Assembly: GCA_036346225.1 (NCBI GenBank)
Contig: JARFIW010000899.1
Span: 2,046,001-2,110,000, forward strand
DNA: 64,000 bases
Reading direction: 5' to 3'
From: Platerodrilus igneus
Lineage: Eukaryota > Arthropoda > Insecta > Coleoptera > Lycidae
This document shows, piece by piece, positions 42,871-54,470 of this stretch. The notes beneath the pieces were generated by a model. It searched no databases. It saw nothing but the letters and a program-made list of their open reading frames with translations, and had not been told where the DNA came from. The translations under genes were made by a program, and so were the position numbers. Position 1 is the first letter of the stretch, and each line of letters begins with the position of its first letter.

Positions 42871-44860
42871 CTATCCGTGAGCAATGGCTACAGACCTCGT
42901 GGCAGAGCCATCCGAAAAACGCATTTGCAATACGATGACTTATATCACCACGGTGTTCCGTACCGAAGTCATACTCCTGCAGCCTTTTTATCCACCCGGC
43001 GACTTGCCCTTCGGGTTTTTAAAACTGTAATGGCCATTTCAGGGAAGTGTTCTACGGGTTTCACCACAGCCAATAGTTCCCTTTTGTAACGCAATAATTT
43101 CCATTCCAGTTTTGAGAGCACCTAACTAAAGTAACAATGACCATCTCTTGTTCGTCTTGCATCTGAGACAGTACACTTTCGATGGCAACATTGATCGCAT
43201 CTGTATCCAAGATGGATTTGCCTTCCAATCGAGGATAATTTAAGATTGGAGCAGTTGTCAATAAATACTTTAGTTGTTGGAACGCATTTTGGCAATCTTT
43301 GCCAAAACTAATCACGCCCATCTGCAGTCAGCTTGATTAAGCGCTTGACAATATTCGCAAACCCGGAAACGAATCTTTTATACTAAGTGTACAACCGCAA
43401 AAGCTGCGTACAGCCTTAACTTATTCAGAGTCTGGCCTAATTTCGATGCGTGAAACTACCTGTCCTAGGTATTCCATCTCTTCACCTAGAGGTGATATTT
43501 CTTTGGACTCAGCTTCAGATTAAGGCTACGAAACACTTCTTCTAGATTTCCAAGAGTTCCTAAAACAACTTCCCAATCATGATCACGTCATCAAAATATA
43601 CAAGACACGCTTTCCGCGATAGACCACACAAGATGTTATCCATTAAACCTTCGAAAGTGGAAGGAGGTTGTAGAGTTGCAATGTCATAACTGTAAATTGT
43701 CATAGGTCCACACCAATAGTTCCATATCCACTCTTCAAATCCAAGGTTGAAAACCATCCAGAAAGTGTATCTCGGGCGTTGTCAGTCCTTGGAAGTGGGA
43801 ATATATACCCTTCTTGGTCATGTTATTTAATCGTCTATAGGTCATGCAAAATTTTGTTGACCCGTCCTTTTTCTTAGCAAGCACAACAGGCGATGCCCAA
43901 GGGTTACTAGATTGCTCAACCCTCCCCTGCTCCTTCATGCCCGCAATAATTTTCTCATTCTCCTTGCGTTTGAACAATGAAAGTTTTCTCGGCTGCTGTC
44001 TTATTGGCCATGCATTCCTGTACTGGTCTCATAGGTTGCTTCAGGGCTTAGTTGATATGCGTGTGACTAAGCCCAAGGTCTCGGGTTCCAATCCTAACAT
44101 GGTCCGCTTGAAAAATGTTAGGTGAGTATTTTTCACTAAAATACTCCTTCGTTCGGATTAGAGGTAACATGTAGGTCCCGTGTGTGTCTTTTTGAGCACG
44201 TTAAAGATCCTTATCTTGGTTGAAACAGTAAGAATCCGGCAAAAGTTAAAATTTCCAGGTAAAAAAATACCTCGCTTCCTATCAAATGTGATACTTTCGG
44301 GTGGAAACATTGGAAAATCAAATGTAGTGTACCGATAACATGACTGATAACTGTGATTTTTCCTAATCGACCGCTGTTGACCATCAACACATCCGAGTAC
44401 CGTTTGATCAGGTCCTGTCAGTTGTTGTTGTTCAAGATACTGGCATGCTTTAGCCAGCTGGTCCAATAACTGCGTGGAGCACTCTTTGATGGGTGGTTAT
44501 TTCCCAACACCGGCATATTTCGTCACATGAACGACTGAAGAACGCCACCCAACCGTTGCATTCTTTTTCAAACACGATATAGTAGTTATCGATGTTTAAA
44601 ATCCTAACAAATTCGTCATCCATCACTTTGGTCAGAGCTTTTTTCCACAAGCACGCCCTTTTCGAGAGATTCGTCAGTAATCGATTCAATAGCGCGCACA
44701 AAACCATCCAACAGGGCACCATTCAAGCTTCCCATCACCAAATTTTTTGTCTTTTCAGGTGGGATGACGTCGTCCACTAGACAAACTCGCACAAACCCGT
44801 CGTCTGGTTCGCAAAACGGCACTACCTCGTTCCCTACTATCAAAACATCCTCTTTCATAT
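42871..44860 (-). pseudogene. Ty3/gypsy pol remnant (protease linker, RT, RNase H), antisense, split by a SINE
   Basis: On the minus strand: a protease-to-RT linker (44858-44450; VCLVDDVIPPEKT, SLEKGVLV, FVRILNIDNY in two frames), then the SINE, then RT. RT reads WPIRQQPRKLSLFKRKENEK, QSSNPWASPVVLAKKKDGST and KFCMTYRRLNN (44010-43850). The catalytic box is decayed to VYFDDV (about 43590). TTAPILNYPRLEGKSILDTDA (43255-43195) gives the RT/RNase H junction, and RNase H continues with PEGQVAGWI to about 42880. Frameshifts and stops are frequent. Closest relative in the window is 18985-19740. Confidence 0.87.
44033..44328 (+). mobile_element. tRNA-derived SINE, copy 2, with diverged target duplication
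   Basis: Head with a weak box A (CTTAGTTGATATGCG) and box B TCGGGTTCCAATCC. The body and tail match 19777-20076 (GTCCGCTTGAAAAATGTTAGG, AGGTCCCGTGTG, ACGTTAAAGATCC, CATTGGAAAATCAAATGTA). Flanks GTACTGGTCTCAT (44020-44032) and GTACCGATAACAT (44329-44341) look like an aged 13-bp duplication. Inserted antisense into gypsy pol. Confidence 0.82.
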
Positions 44861-45984
44861 CTACATCTGAACTTCTTCAAGGTATTCATTCCCAAGATTA
44901 CTTCTTCGGAGATGTACTACCTGATAGTTAAATATTTAGCTCTCAATTGCGATTTTTATATCTAGCATTCCGTGTGTTTGAATTTCCTCACCAGTCACGC
45001 ATCTTCGCGGGTTACGCATTATCACGGTCACGCACTACTTCCGGATTAGCAATTGTTCTAGTGGTTCCGTTAAACTGTTCCCAAAATAACAAGCAAACAG
45101 AAACATGTATCAAAAACAAAATAAGAAACGAAACACGAAAACACACAGAAATACATAATAATTAGAAAGAAAAACAAAAAATAAACAATAGTCACACAAA
45201 ATAGCACACGGTACAAACAAAGAAATCACGGAAATATAAGAAAAATTTGAAATAACATACATAGAATTCAAAGACGCAAGCAATGATATCAAATCGTTCA
45301 TACACAAAATACAACTTCAACAATTGCATACATTGACACAATCATAGGAAACAAAATACAAAACGACACAATTATGGAAGAACTATAACAGCTAATCTAC
45401 GCGGAAGCACTCACCATAACAAGAATCCACACAAAACAAAAACAATCAGCAGACAGCAAACAAAAGATATAAATTATACCACCATGACAACACAGAATAC
45501 AAACAAAAATACTCAAACTGAGAAAATGGATAGGACAGCTAACACAATACATAAAAGACAAAATATCAGAAAAAAAGAAAAGTGATAGGGGGAAATACCG
45601 TAAGAAAAAGCAATAGAACAACTAGACGAAAAGAAGCAAAGCCTACAAGGACTAGCCAAAAGACTCAGAAAACACCAAGAAAAATTAATCACAGAAATGA
45701 ATAAAACAAAATATTCACGCTCAATAGAAAAGATGGAAGAAGGGGATTCATCAATATTAGAAACATATACAGCAAAATTTTATAAAAGGAGCAGAAACGA
45801 GTAACATACACAAAGCGATCATACACGCAAACACATCAGCCACGCTACTACAACTTAACGGCAGTACTGTCAACCCCGCAGAAGAAAATGCAACACACAG
45901 AAAGTAAGAAAACTGGAAGAAAAACACTACACGGGAAACATTCGCACTACCTTACACAACCACGTATCGACTAAGAAGCATCAA

Positions 45985-46227
45985 TATAAATATTTATGGT
46001 TCCGGGTTGGGACCGTGTCATTTTATAAACTAAGATCAATGGTTCGTAAGCTTTTGTAAGTGGCTTCATCAGGACAAAAAAAGAAAATAAAAAATAAATT
46101 TTTATTATTTTTTTTTCTTGTCCTAATGAAGTGGGCGAAACGTTGATCTTAGTTTATAAAATGACACGGTACGAACCCGGAATCATAAATATTTATAATG
46201 ACTCCGGTCGTGAAAACCTCCGACAAT
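45985..46227. mobile_element. Mini Penelope-type element (inverted pseudo-LTR pair only)
   Basis: Two arms that are reverse complements (TTATGGTTCCGGGTTGGGAC and its inverse, CTAAGATCAA/TTGATCTTAG) meet at a short A/T-rich centre. GAAGCATCAA is duplicated at 45975-45984 and 46235-46244. Sequence of the arms matches 38001-39069, including a hammerhead remnant (CTAATGA, GGGC, GAAAC, about 46120-46145) that lacks its stem II 5' strand. No coding region. Confidence 0.85.
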
Positions 46228-46470
46228 ATCATACGAAGCATCAAACACATGACTCAAAAAAGGCAGCATATTCAACGAAACAGAGGGATTTATGATAACG
46301 ATATAAGACCAGACAATTAACATACCTTATTATAGTAAACATATCATCAAACACCCCAACACAACAACACATAGATGTTGACTATGTAAACAACAAATAG
46401 AAACAACAGAACAGAACAAGTGGATATTCAATACTAATAAACACAGAATACATCAAACAATATGACAACG

Positions 46471-47143
46471 TGTTACGTGCCAAAATTTGGCACCAGACAT
46501 CTTTAGTTTACTTTTGATGTGCGGGAGTTTCGCGCCTTAAATTTGAAAGACTTGGCGCGTGTATTTCCGTCACGTCAGAAGTTTGGACGAACTTCGCGCC
46601 GACGCGTGTGGGGGAAGAAAAAGTGGGGAAGTTTTCCGGAGGACGCTGAGGAAACGTAGCCTTTTGCCTTTGAACTTCCAGAAGAGTGGTCGTGTCTGGT
46701 ATCGTATCTTTATCTTACTATGTAGATTTCCTTGCCTTTTGATTATTCGTTCCTATAAACCTGATCCTGCCGTTCTCTACATATAGGTAATATAAAATTA
46801 ATCTGGATACAACCTGGGAGCAGCCCACACCCCGCAGTAGCTAGCTGGAGCAATCCCGGAGGTTGCAGCCCCCATCTGTAAATAATCCGGAAGGGAGCTA
46901 CGAGCAACCCGGAAAGACATGATTCGGTAGGAAGCTGTACCTATTCATGTGAGTACCTCGCTTTAATAACATATTGTATGAATTTTATATATTTCGTCAT
47001 TACGTGTAATAATTTGCCTATTGTGTGACGTCATTGACAGATGGGCGCGCTAAAATCTGTATTATAGATTAGCGTTACCAACTGCCGTTGTATCGCATAT
47101 ACCGCGTCGACGGTTATGTAACAGAAACACCTTAAATGTAAGA
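46471..47143 (+). mobile_element. Solo LTR (TGTTACGTGCC family), copy 1
   Basis: Starts TGTTACGTGCC and ends TTAAATGTAAG(A). It is homologous through most of its length to 61204-62010 (shared GTGTCTGGTATCGTATC, CTACATATAGG and CTGGAGCAG-type blocks). It splits the LINE frame between QYDN and IIHRQ. A target duplication is not clean (AACG on the left, AATCG on the right). Confidence 0.8.
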
Positions 47144-47710
47144 ATCGACGAAAAAATAATACACCGACAACGAGCACTACAACACAAACTCATAAAGGAA
47201 CACATCAATATACAAATACAAACCCTCAAACATACTTGAAAACACAGAATACAAGCAATACTGGAAGAAAATCATAATAACCGACAACTAAACACCACAC
47301 AACAAACCATACATTACACTCAAACACAAATAAAAGAAAATCATACAACTAATAGAAATTTCTATCTAAAACACGCCAGATATACAGAAGAAGACAAGAG
47401 AAAAAATAGAAAAATATATACAACCAGCTGAAGAAGTCGAAGACATCTGGCACCAAAATAATGTAGAAATAATACCGATCATATTATCAAGTACAATAGT
47501 CATACCAAACAACCTACACTAAAACATCCAAAAAATAAAACTACATCCAAACACATTCACACATCTACAAAAATTCGTCATACTCGACACATAATAACTA
47601 GAAAATTTCCAAATGCATAATATAATTTATATATCAAGAGAAAGCATGTTTGACAACAGTCCACATGGTTATCTACTAATACCAGATAAACCTATCTGAG
47701 AAGAAAAAAC

Positions 47711-47765
47711 AAATAATAATAATAATAAATAATAATGATAAAAATAATAATAATAATAATAATAA
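47711..47765 (+). repeat. (TAA)n microsatellite at LINE 3' end
   Basis: AATAATAATAATAATAAAT-type repeats directly follow the last LINE sequence. Dong elements are known to insert in TAA repeats. Confidence 0.85.
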
Positions 47766-48271
47766 ATGCTTTTATTAACAAATTAAATACGATATAATAA
47801 TTCAAAGCAATTAAACGAGGCGAAATTCAGTTTTATACTAAAAGCATAGCATTGCTCTTGCACTTAACCTCAATATGGTTAATAACATTATAAAAAAGAC
47901 AATTGCGATGACATTAACCTACATTCCCTACCAACACATTTGAAGCTCCAGCTCCCACCTAAATACACACCACGTGCTTCTCAAACAATGAGAACAAGGA
48001 CACAAAGCCCCAACTCCAGAACAAATCTAAATTACAAATTCGATTTTGTTTCATTTTGTTACATTCTCATTATACAAATGTACTTATTTACCTAGCAATG
48101 TATAGCTAGGAAGGGTCTCAGACGCAGGTATAGCTTCTTATAAATTTACGACGATGATGATAATGATGGTGTGATGGCATATGGCTTGTTTATTATATTT
48201 ATTTGACCATAACCTTTAACATCAATAATTCTACACATGAGTTAATTGTGTTGCAATTTTAGCGTCAGTAT
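47766..48271. other. Spacer, no recognised feature
   Basis: AT-rich, nothing assignable. Confidence 0.45.
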
Positions 48272-48340
48272 AAGCTTTTGTCGAATTACTTTTTTGATTA
48301 CACCAATACTCAGTAATTTCTTATCTTATAGAATGGAATT
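48272..48340 (+). repeat. Dispersed 70-bp repeat, copy 1
   Basis: AAGCTTTTGTCGAATTACTT continuing to TTCTTATCTTATAGAATGG. Copy 2 is at 52156-52227. Confidence 0.8.
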
Positions 48341-48535
48341 CCATTCTGAACGGACCTGCGCCTAGACGAAGTTCTAAAATACTAGAACATGTAGAATGGC
48401 TTGCGTGTTTCAATGAGCTAAACAGCCGAACTACAGGTCCAACCAAAGTAGTAGGGTCGTTAGTGAGGAACCAGACTAAGACAGGTCCCCGAAAGAGGGC
48501 AGCAGCATTATCGGTACTTAGATTGGCACAGACCG
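48332..48535 (+). other. Unassigned open frame preceding mariner
   Basis: A stop-free frame of about 68 codons (NGPAPRRSSKILEHVEWLAC and so on) begins after an acceptor-like CTTATAG and runs into the antisense mariner. It contains the 66-bp motif (48469-48534) repeated at 49680-49745. No family recognised. Confidence 0.3.
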
Positions 48536-49330
48536 ATATAAGCACCATTGGAAATTTTGCCAACGCGATACTAGTCGATTTATGCCGGCAGCAAAAAAAG
48601 TTGGTGCTCGCGATTTAATGAAGTCCACCAAAGCAATTTTTGCCTGGTTCTGATTGTCAAGGTTCACCGGCGAGAAAGTTATCGAAGTGCTTGAAAAACT
48701 GGTAGTTGGAGTATGGTGGGACAGGCAGAACTTAGATGCTCAATACGTTCAATTTTGGACGGTAATTTGTGAAACGTGTGTACGGGCGTTGTCATGCAGT
48801 AGGATTAGACCTCTTCTGTTGACCAGCGCCGCCTACAGCTAACACAATTTTTGGTACATTTCGTAGATTTCCTCACAGTACAACATTGTTGTAATGGTTT
48901 TGCCTGGTTCCAGCTGACTACCATACTGTAACCATAGTCTTTTTTTGGTGGGTTTTCGCCTTTGGGAAGTGCCGGGGTGGCTCTTCGGCTTCCAACCACA
49001 GTCCCGAACGTCTCCGGTTATGGTACATAATCCACTTTTCGTCACACGTGACAATTAGATCCATGATGTACAAACCTCAAAGCGTGACAATTTCTGCCGA
49101 TCGTTCAAATCATGGGGCACCCTCTTTTCAAGCTTTTTAATCTTTCAAATGCGTTTTAAACCATCTGCAACAGCATTGTGACCGATGCCTAGTTCTTCCG
49201 CATTCTCACGAACCGTTTATGATGGGTCAGCTTGGGTTTTCAAATCTTCGTCCTGGTTTGCTGTATGGCGACCACCGCGGAGTGGATCATCAAGGCTGAA
49301 ATCTCTCAAACGAAATTGATCCAGAAAACA
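48536..49330 (-). pseudogene. mariner transposase remnant (classical DD34D type)
   Basis: Minus strand: a HTH region (GGRHTANQDEDLK, LGIGHNAVADGLKRI, 49290-49130), then RVTKSGLCTITGDVRDCGWK and QLEPGKTITTMLYCEEIYEM (49050-48860). The second catalytic Asp is in LLHDNARTHVSQITVQN (48800-48750). The C-terminal end is KSRAPTFFAAGINRLVSRWQ (48620-48560). Several frame breaks. It differs from the DUF4817-type transposase at 26304 and is much closer to Mos1/SETMAR-like mariners. Confidence 0.85.
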
Positions 49331-49679
49331 GTGACACAACCTAAAATAATAACGTTTATCCGGACGTTAGAGGTCTAACAAGAGTTATAATTATTTTTAA
49401 AGTCCTTAGCATTTTCCTAAGAATGTAATGAATTAGTTCATAGGATACATTCCCTACCTGTTGTTTCGTGCATGCACACAAATCGGGTACAATCGGTACA
49501 TATCCGAATAGGTATAGCTCATATAAAAGGACTGTTTGCTTAGAAGTTATTATTTGTTGATTGTACAGTTTAAAGAGACGATATAACAAATATGTATAAA
49601 GACTTTGTGGAGATTAATCAAAGATTTTACAATGCTCTACGAGTAAAAAAAGCAGAATGTGGGAAACGCTTTTCGATAG
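49331..49679. other. Spacer, no recognised gene
   Basis: AT-rich, probably mariner 5' flank and surrounding sequence. Confidence 0.4.
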
Positions 49680-49745
49680 AACCAGACTAAGACAGGTCCC
49701 CGAAAGAGGGCGGCAGCTTTATCGGTACTTAGATTGGCAGAGACC
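49680..49745 (+). repeat. 66-bp direct repeat flanking mariner, copy 2
   Basis: Matches 48469-48534 (AACCAGACTAAGACAGGTCC, then GAAAGAGGGC and TTATCGGTACTTAGATTGGC) with a few substitutions. Confidence 0.85.
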
Positions 49746-49969
49746 ATAGGGGTCGGTACGACATTCTAACACACTACTGCGATGTGGAAGGCAATGGAAA
49801 ACCACCACATTACCTCCCAAGTACACAGCGTACAGAAATTGTTAGTAAACATGATGACATCCTCTGGGGTAAAAAATTCCCGAAGAAAAATAGTTCCACA
49901 TTCGGATCTCCAGGAGGGGACTGCTTCGGGGGATGTGGATCCGAAAGTATAGAAAAACATCCGTAAACA

Positions 49970-52142
49970 TTTTGCGAGTCGAAATGTGGAATGTCGGAAG
50001 TATGAAACAAGTAGGTAAGCTAGAGAACCTGAAACTCGAAATGGATAGGTTAGTTTAGACATAGTAGGAATTAGCAAAGTCCGCTAGCCAGAGGCGGGGG
50101 ATTTTTGAAGTGGAGACTTCAGGGTAATTCATACAGGATCAGAGAAGGAAAATTCGGGGTGGGGATAGTTATGCAAAAAAAGATAGGATGACGTGTAGAA
50201 AACTACTTATAAAGGAACGAAAGAGTACTCATGGTTAGATTTGAATCTAAACTGGTAAACACAGTAATAATACAAGTATACATGCCCACCTCTAGCTACA
50301 GTGAGGAAGAGGTAGAGGCGATATTCTAAGATATCGAAGACATACTAAGATACGTAAAAGGACATGAAAATTTAATGATTACAGGGAATTTTAATGCAGT
50401 AGTAGGTGAGGGTAGGGACGGAGCGATAGTAGGTTTATTTGGTTTAGGCACGAGAAATGACAGAGGAGATAGGCTTGTAGAATTTTGCAACAAGAACAAC
50501 TTAACAATCACAAATACATTATCTCAAAATCATGCTAGAAGACGATACACGTGAAAGATGCCAAGAGATATAGGAAGATATCAAATAGATTGCATTATTG
50601 TTAGACAACGGTTTAGAAATCAAGTAAAAGACTGTAGAAGCTATTCGGAAGCCGATATAGACACTAACCACAACATCGTAATTATGAAGGCCGCACTTAA
50701 ATTTAAAAATCTGAAAAAGAGGAACGAAGAAAGGTCGTTTGACTTTGAGAAGCTAAAGGATAAGGATATCCACGAAAGATTTGAAAAAAAGTCAAATGAA
50801 TTGCTGAAAAGGTATCGGGCAAATTTCTGATACTACGGAAATAGAAATAGAATAGAATAACATTAAATCCAGCTTGACATGGCGGCCAGAGATATTCTGG
50901 GGTATACACAAAAAGAAAATAAGAAACCATGGATAACAAAGGATATCCTAAATTTAATAGAAGAAAGATGAAAATACTAAAATAAATCAGACGAAACAGG
51001 ATAACAGAGATACAAAGCCATACAATGGGAAATTATTCGCAAATGCAGGAAAGCTAAAGAACAATGGATTGATGAAAAGTGCAAAGAGGTACAAACTAAG
51101 ATGGAAATAGCAAAGACAGACGAAGCATACAAATTAATTAGAATGCATTTTAGGGATATAAAACCCTATAGAAATGAATACTGTCAAATGCATTTGGAAT
51201 TAATATGCAGCGACAAAAGATTGATGTGCTTAAATTTGCAGATGATATAGCGGTATTAGCATCTAGCAAAGAAGAGTTAGAAGTTGCTCTTAATGAAATG
51301 GAAACGGAGAGATATGGTATGAAAATTAACAAAAATAAAACTAAAGTTCTTGTATGTAAAGGAGGGAAAAATAAATCAAAAACAAGAAAACAAATAAGTA
51401 ACGAGAACTTACAAGAGATTAAGGATTTCTGCTAGCTAGAAGCCAAATAACGCAAGATGGGAAAATCACAAAAGATATAAAACAAAGATTAGTATAAAGT
51501 CGTGCTACATTTAACAAGAAAAAGCAACTACTGTGTTTAAAGACAAATCTAGAAACAAGAAAAGATTGCTTAAAACGTATGTATGGAGCACAGCACTCTA
51601 TGGATGTGAAGCCTGGACAGTAGGAGAAGCAGACAAGAAAAAGGTAGAAAGAAGCCTTTGAAATGTGGTGCTACAGACGTATGTTGAAGATACCATAGAC
51701 AGACAAAGTTAAGAACAAAGAAGTACTAGAAATGGTAGGGGAAGAAAGAAGTATGTTAAAAATAGTAAAAATAGGAGAGATAGGATGATAGGCCACATGA
51801 GGAATATATTAGAAGCAGAGATACAAAAAAAGAGAAGTAGAGGTAGACCTAGGTTAGACTACTGCACAAGAAAGTGAAAGATGTAGGCTGTGAAAATTTC
51901 AAGAAAATGTGTAGGCTAGTTCAGAATAGAAATCAAAGGAGGTACGCTTCCAACCAGTAGCAAAATGTAAAGACTAATGACAAAAGTAATAACTGTACTG
52001 CAGATATTGGTTTAGTAATACTCTCAACTAATGTTAATTGCGCGAAAGATTTATTGAAAAACATTAATACGACAAATGTCTAAGTGTTGGGGGATTCTTG
52101 GCAGCCATAGGCTGCTTAACCCCTTCACATACCACTAAATTT
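49970..52142 (+). pseudogene. APE-type LINE (family A) copy 4 with endonuclease domain, internal deletion
   Basis: The most complete 5' half in the window. The APE endonuclease begins EMWNVGSMKQVGKLENLKLE (49985-50045), with DIVGISKVR, YKYTCPPL and GNFNAVVGEGRDG-like segments (50050-50425). RYQIDCIIVRQRFRN and the degenerate SDHN box (TNHNIVIMKA, 50575-50695) close the domain. The linker (50700-51165) jumps at about 51172 directly into late RT (KFADDIAVLASSKEELE, 51232-51285), so the RT fingers and palm entry are deleted. The C-terminus and 3' UTR run to 52142. The 5' side near 49800-49965 may belong to it. Confidence 0.86.
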
Positions 52143-52155
52143 CGGTGAAATAGTT

Positions 52156-52227
52156 TCTTAAGCTTTTGTCGAATTACTTTTTGACTGCACCAATACTTAA
52201 TAATTTCTTATCATATAGAATGGAATT
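52156..52227 (+). repeat. Dispersed 70-bp repeat, copy 2
   Basis: Homologous to 48272-48340, and also ends TATAGAATGGAATT. It abuts the LINE 3' end at 52142-52155. Confidence 0.8.
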
Positions 52228-52709
52228 GAAGCATTTAGCCAAATTATATGAGAAAGATATTTTATATATTGCCATTTTGTGATTAAGTATAGAGATTATT
52301 CGTCTATGCCTAAGATATAAGTCATTGACAACTGTACGAAGAGTAATCTTTTTGTACAAGTATGATGGGCATTTATATTTTATCAAATTATGAATAAATC
52401 CAGCAATGTATATTTGACGCCTATTGTTCATATTGAACCATTTAGCTACTTCTAACGTATCCAAGATACTGATACAAGATACAAGATACTGAATATTTCT
52501 AGGTACTCCATAAATTAATCGTAAGCAAGGATTTTGTATTATTTGGATTCGCCTCGAATCATTGCTCTCAATACATGATCCATAGACTTAGCATAAAAAT
52601 TGAAGTGAGATAACACTAGAGTTACACACAATAATTTCTTAATTGAAGGGGTTAAAATGGTACGATTCTGATATAATAGACGTAAGTTGATAAATACTTT
52701 TTTACTGCA
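52228..52709. other. Spacer, no recognised gene
   Basis: A 96-codon minus-strand frame (52174-52464) has no recognised motif. Confidence 0.4.
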
Positions 52710-53260
52710 AGTTATGTATCCCCAAATATATGTACCATTAATAGAAAGTATTCGGAATTATTAGAAATTGTTAAAGAAATTATTAAGTCAAGTGCAACAA
52801 TGTAATTGAAGAAAATTAAATAAAGGTTATTAACAGTTGCGAGAACGGATGCAATACATTGTATTCCAGACGATAGTGATACTGCAGGTGGCAGGTCACA
52901 GATGGTTAAGAACCGAGATTACCTAGAAAGTAAGATTGTTTCATTGTATCATGAATAGTATTAAGAAATAAGCAGACATGAGCTCTGCAAGTTCTCACAG
53001 ACATGTGAGGGGTAAGGACTATATAAATACCCCGGGAGCCCCAAGACCAGTCGGTCAGTCTCAAGTATTGCAGCTTTAACATTGCAGTTTGCTTAGGCTA
53101 CTCACTCATACTAGTTCAATTATTAGTTATTTTTCGACTTAAAATAATTTTAAATCAGTTTGTCCAAATTCCATTGTAATATCTGTTTAAACCAAATAAA
53201 TTGTTACAAAGTTTTGGAAGTGTTTTAAAAACACAGCTCCCAAGGTCCAGAAGCGCAACT
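52710..53260 (+). mobile_element. Solo LTR (AGTTA...AACT family), copy 2
   Basis: Homologous to 11316-11857. Starts AGTTATGTATCCCC and ends GCAACT. TATAAATA at 53021-53029 and AATAAA at 53195-53200 fit a promoter and poly(A) signal. No target duplication is apparent (TGCA on the left, GAAA on the right), so one end may be damaged. Confidence 0.8.
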
Positions 53261-53746
53261 GAAATCGAAATTTAGTGTCAATTTTAGCCTCAGATTTCTA
53301 ACTTATTATCAAAATTGTTTTTTTAAATTTACATCCAAAAGAATAATAAAAGACTAGACTCTCAGTATTCTTTAAAAATATTTAAAAAAAATAAATATCT
53401 ATATTTACAATTGCTTCGGACGCCGAATAAAATCTAAAAAAGGTAACGGCCTATATCAGAATATAATAAAATAGTTGCTTATATGACGATCAAGAGTTTA
53501 AAAAAAACAGAAAAATTTTTGAAAAAATTTGATCCCTATTTAGTAGTAAACGAATTTCTAAAAATTTTTTGTTTTAAGAACAAATTCTAAGGTGGCCATC
53601 ATAGCCCTACGTAAACGGCTTTAATAAATGTGACAGACGACACTTATGCACAAGATTTGAATTACTAACAGGTTTTGGCCATAGGTGGCGCAAATGCTTG
53701 ACATAATATTAATATATTCATAGGCAAAAATTAGATTAATATTAAT
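53261..53746. other. Spacer, no recognised feature
   Basis: Nothing assignable. Confidence 0.45.
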
Positions 53747-54002
53747 ATGGCAAGATGGCAAGAGTATATAGGGAATTTATATGCAGGAGAGGAACTAACA
53801 GCATTAGAACAAGAATCAGACATTGAAAATGATGACTTGGGATATTCTATACTTAGAGATGACTTTAAATTAGCATTAAAGGATCTGAAAAAGGTAAGGC
53901 ACCGGGTACAGATAAGGTGCAAGCAGAAAATCTAAAATTCTCTGGACAAGCAGTCTCTTCCAACTTAAAACTATATGTATGAGACGGGCGATATACCCTA
54001 AA
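53747..54002 (+). pseudogene. LINE family A copy 5, segment 1 (linker and RT entry)
   Basis: ARWQEYIGNLYAGEELTALE, then LKLALKDLKK-type sequence and a KVRHR.Q region, homologous to 16453-16620. It continues to GATATACCCTAAA, where the Polinton-like element starts, and resumes at 60826. Confidence 0.85.
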
Positions 54003-54384
54003 AGTAGATAAGCAAGATTACCACGAGTACAAAAAAATGGTTTTCTTATGGGATTTAACATGGGAAATTCTACGATCCAAAAAGACCATTTTTGCGAGAT
54101 ACAAAGGTTATCCACCCCGAGGTCGCCGCAAATATTCGCACATCTAGTAACAAAAATCGGCTCCATAGTTTTCTTCAACCAAGCATTTTTTAGCTCCAGG
54201 CATGGATCTCGGTCTCGACACCCTGATCAGGGTGCTAGCCCCACCCCACAACCGCCAGCGCACTTGCAAAAAAATTCGCACCTATGGTAACAGGATTAAA
54301 TAACATTGTCACCTTAAATTTGCACAATAGTCTTCTTCGACTAATCATTTTTTAGCTTACGGGGCATGGATCGCACTCTCGGCA

Positions 54385-54470
54385 CCCTGATCTGAACCGT
54401 CACCACAACAACAACAACCACCACCACCACCACCACAACCACCGCAACCACCACCACCACAACCAAATGT
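54385..54470 (+). repeat. CCA/CAA-rich microsatellite in left arm
   Basis: CCACCACCAC and CAACAACAAC runs. The mirrored copy in the right arm is at about 60345-60425 (GGTGGTGG). Confidence 0.9.

Larger units (their letters stand above)
45100..47765 (+). pseudogene. Dong/R4-like LINE remnant with C-terminal nuclease region
   Basis: A- and C-rich plus strand. The N-terminal basic region (LQGLAKRLRKHQEKLITEM, 45640-45700) and SILETYTAKFYK (45750-45785) resemble the segment before RT in this clade. After a mini-Penelope insertion comes the zinc-knuckle region (HIIKHPNTTTH, C.LCKQQIETTEQ, 46330-46410) and EYIKQYDN. The reading is then interrupted by an LTR (46471-47143) and resumes with IIHRQRALQHKLIKEH (47160-47210) and EEVEDIWHQNNVEIIPIILS (47430-47490), the restriction-like endonuclease end. 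It finishes in (TAA)n. Most of RT is missing and stops are frequent. Confidence 0.75.
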
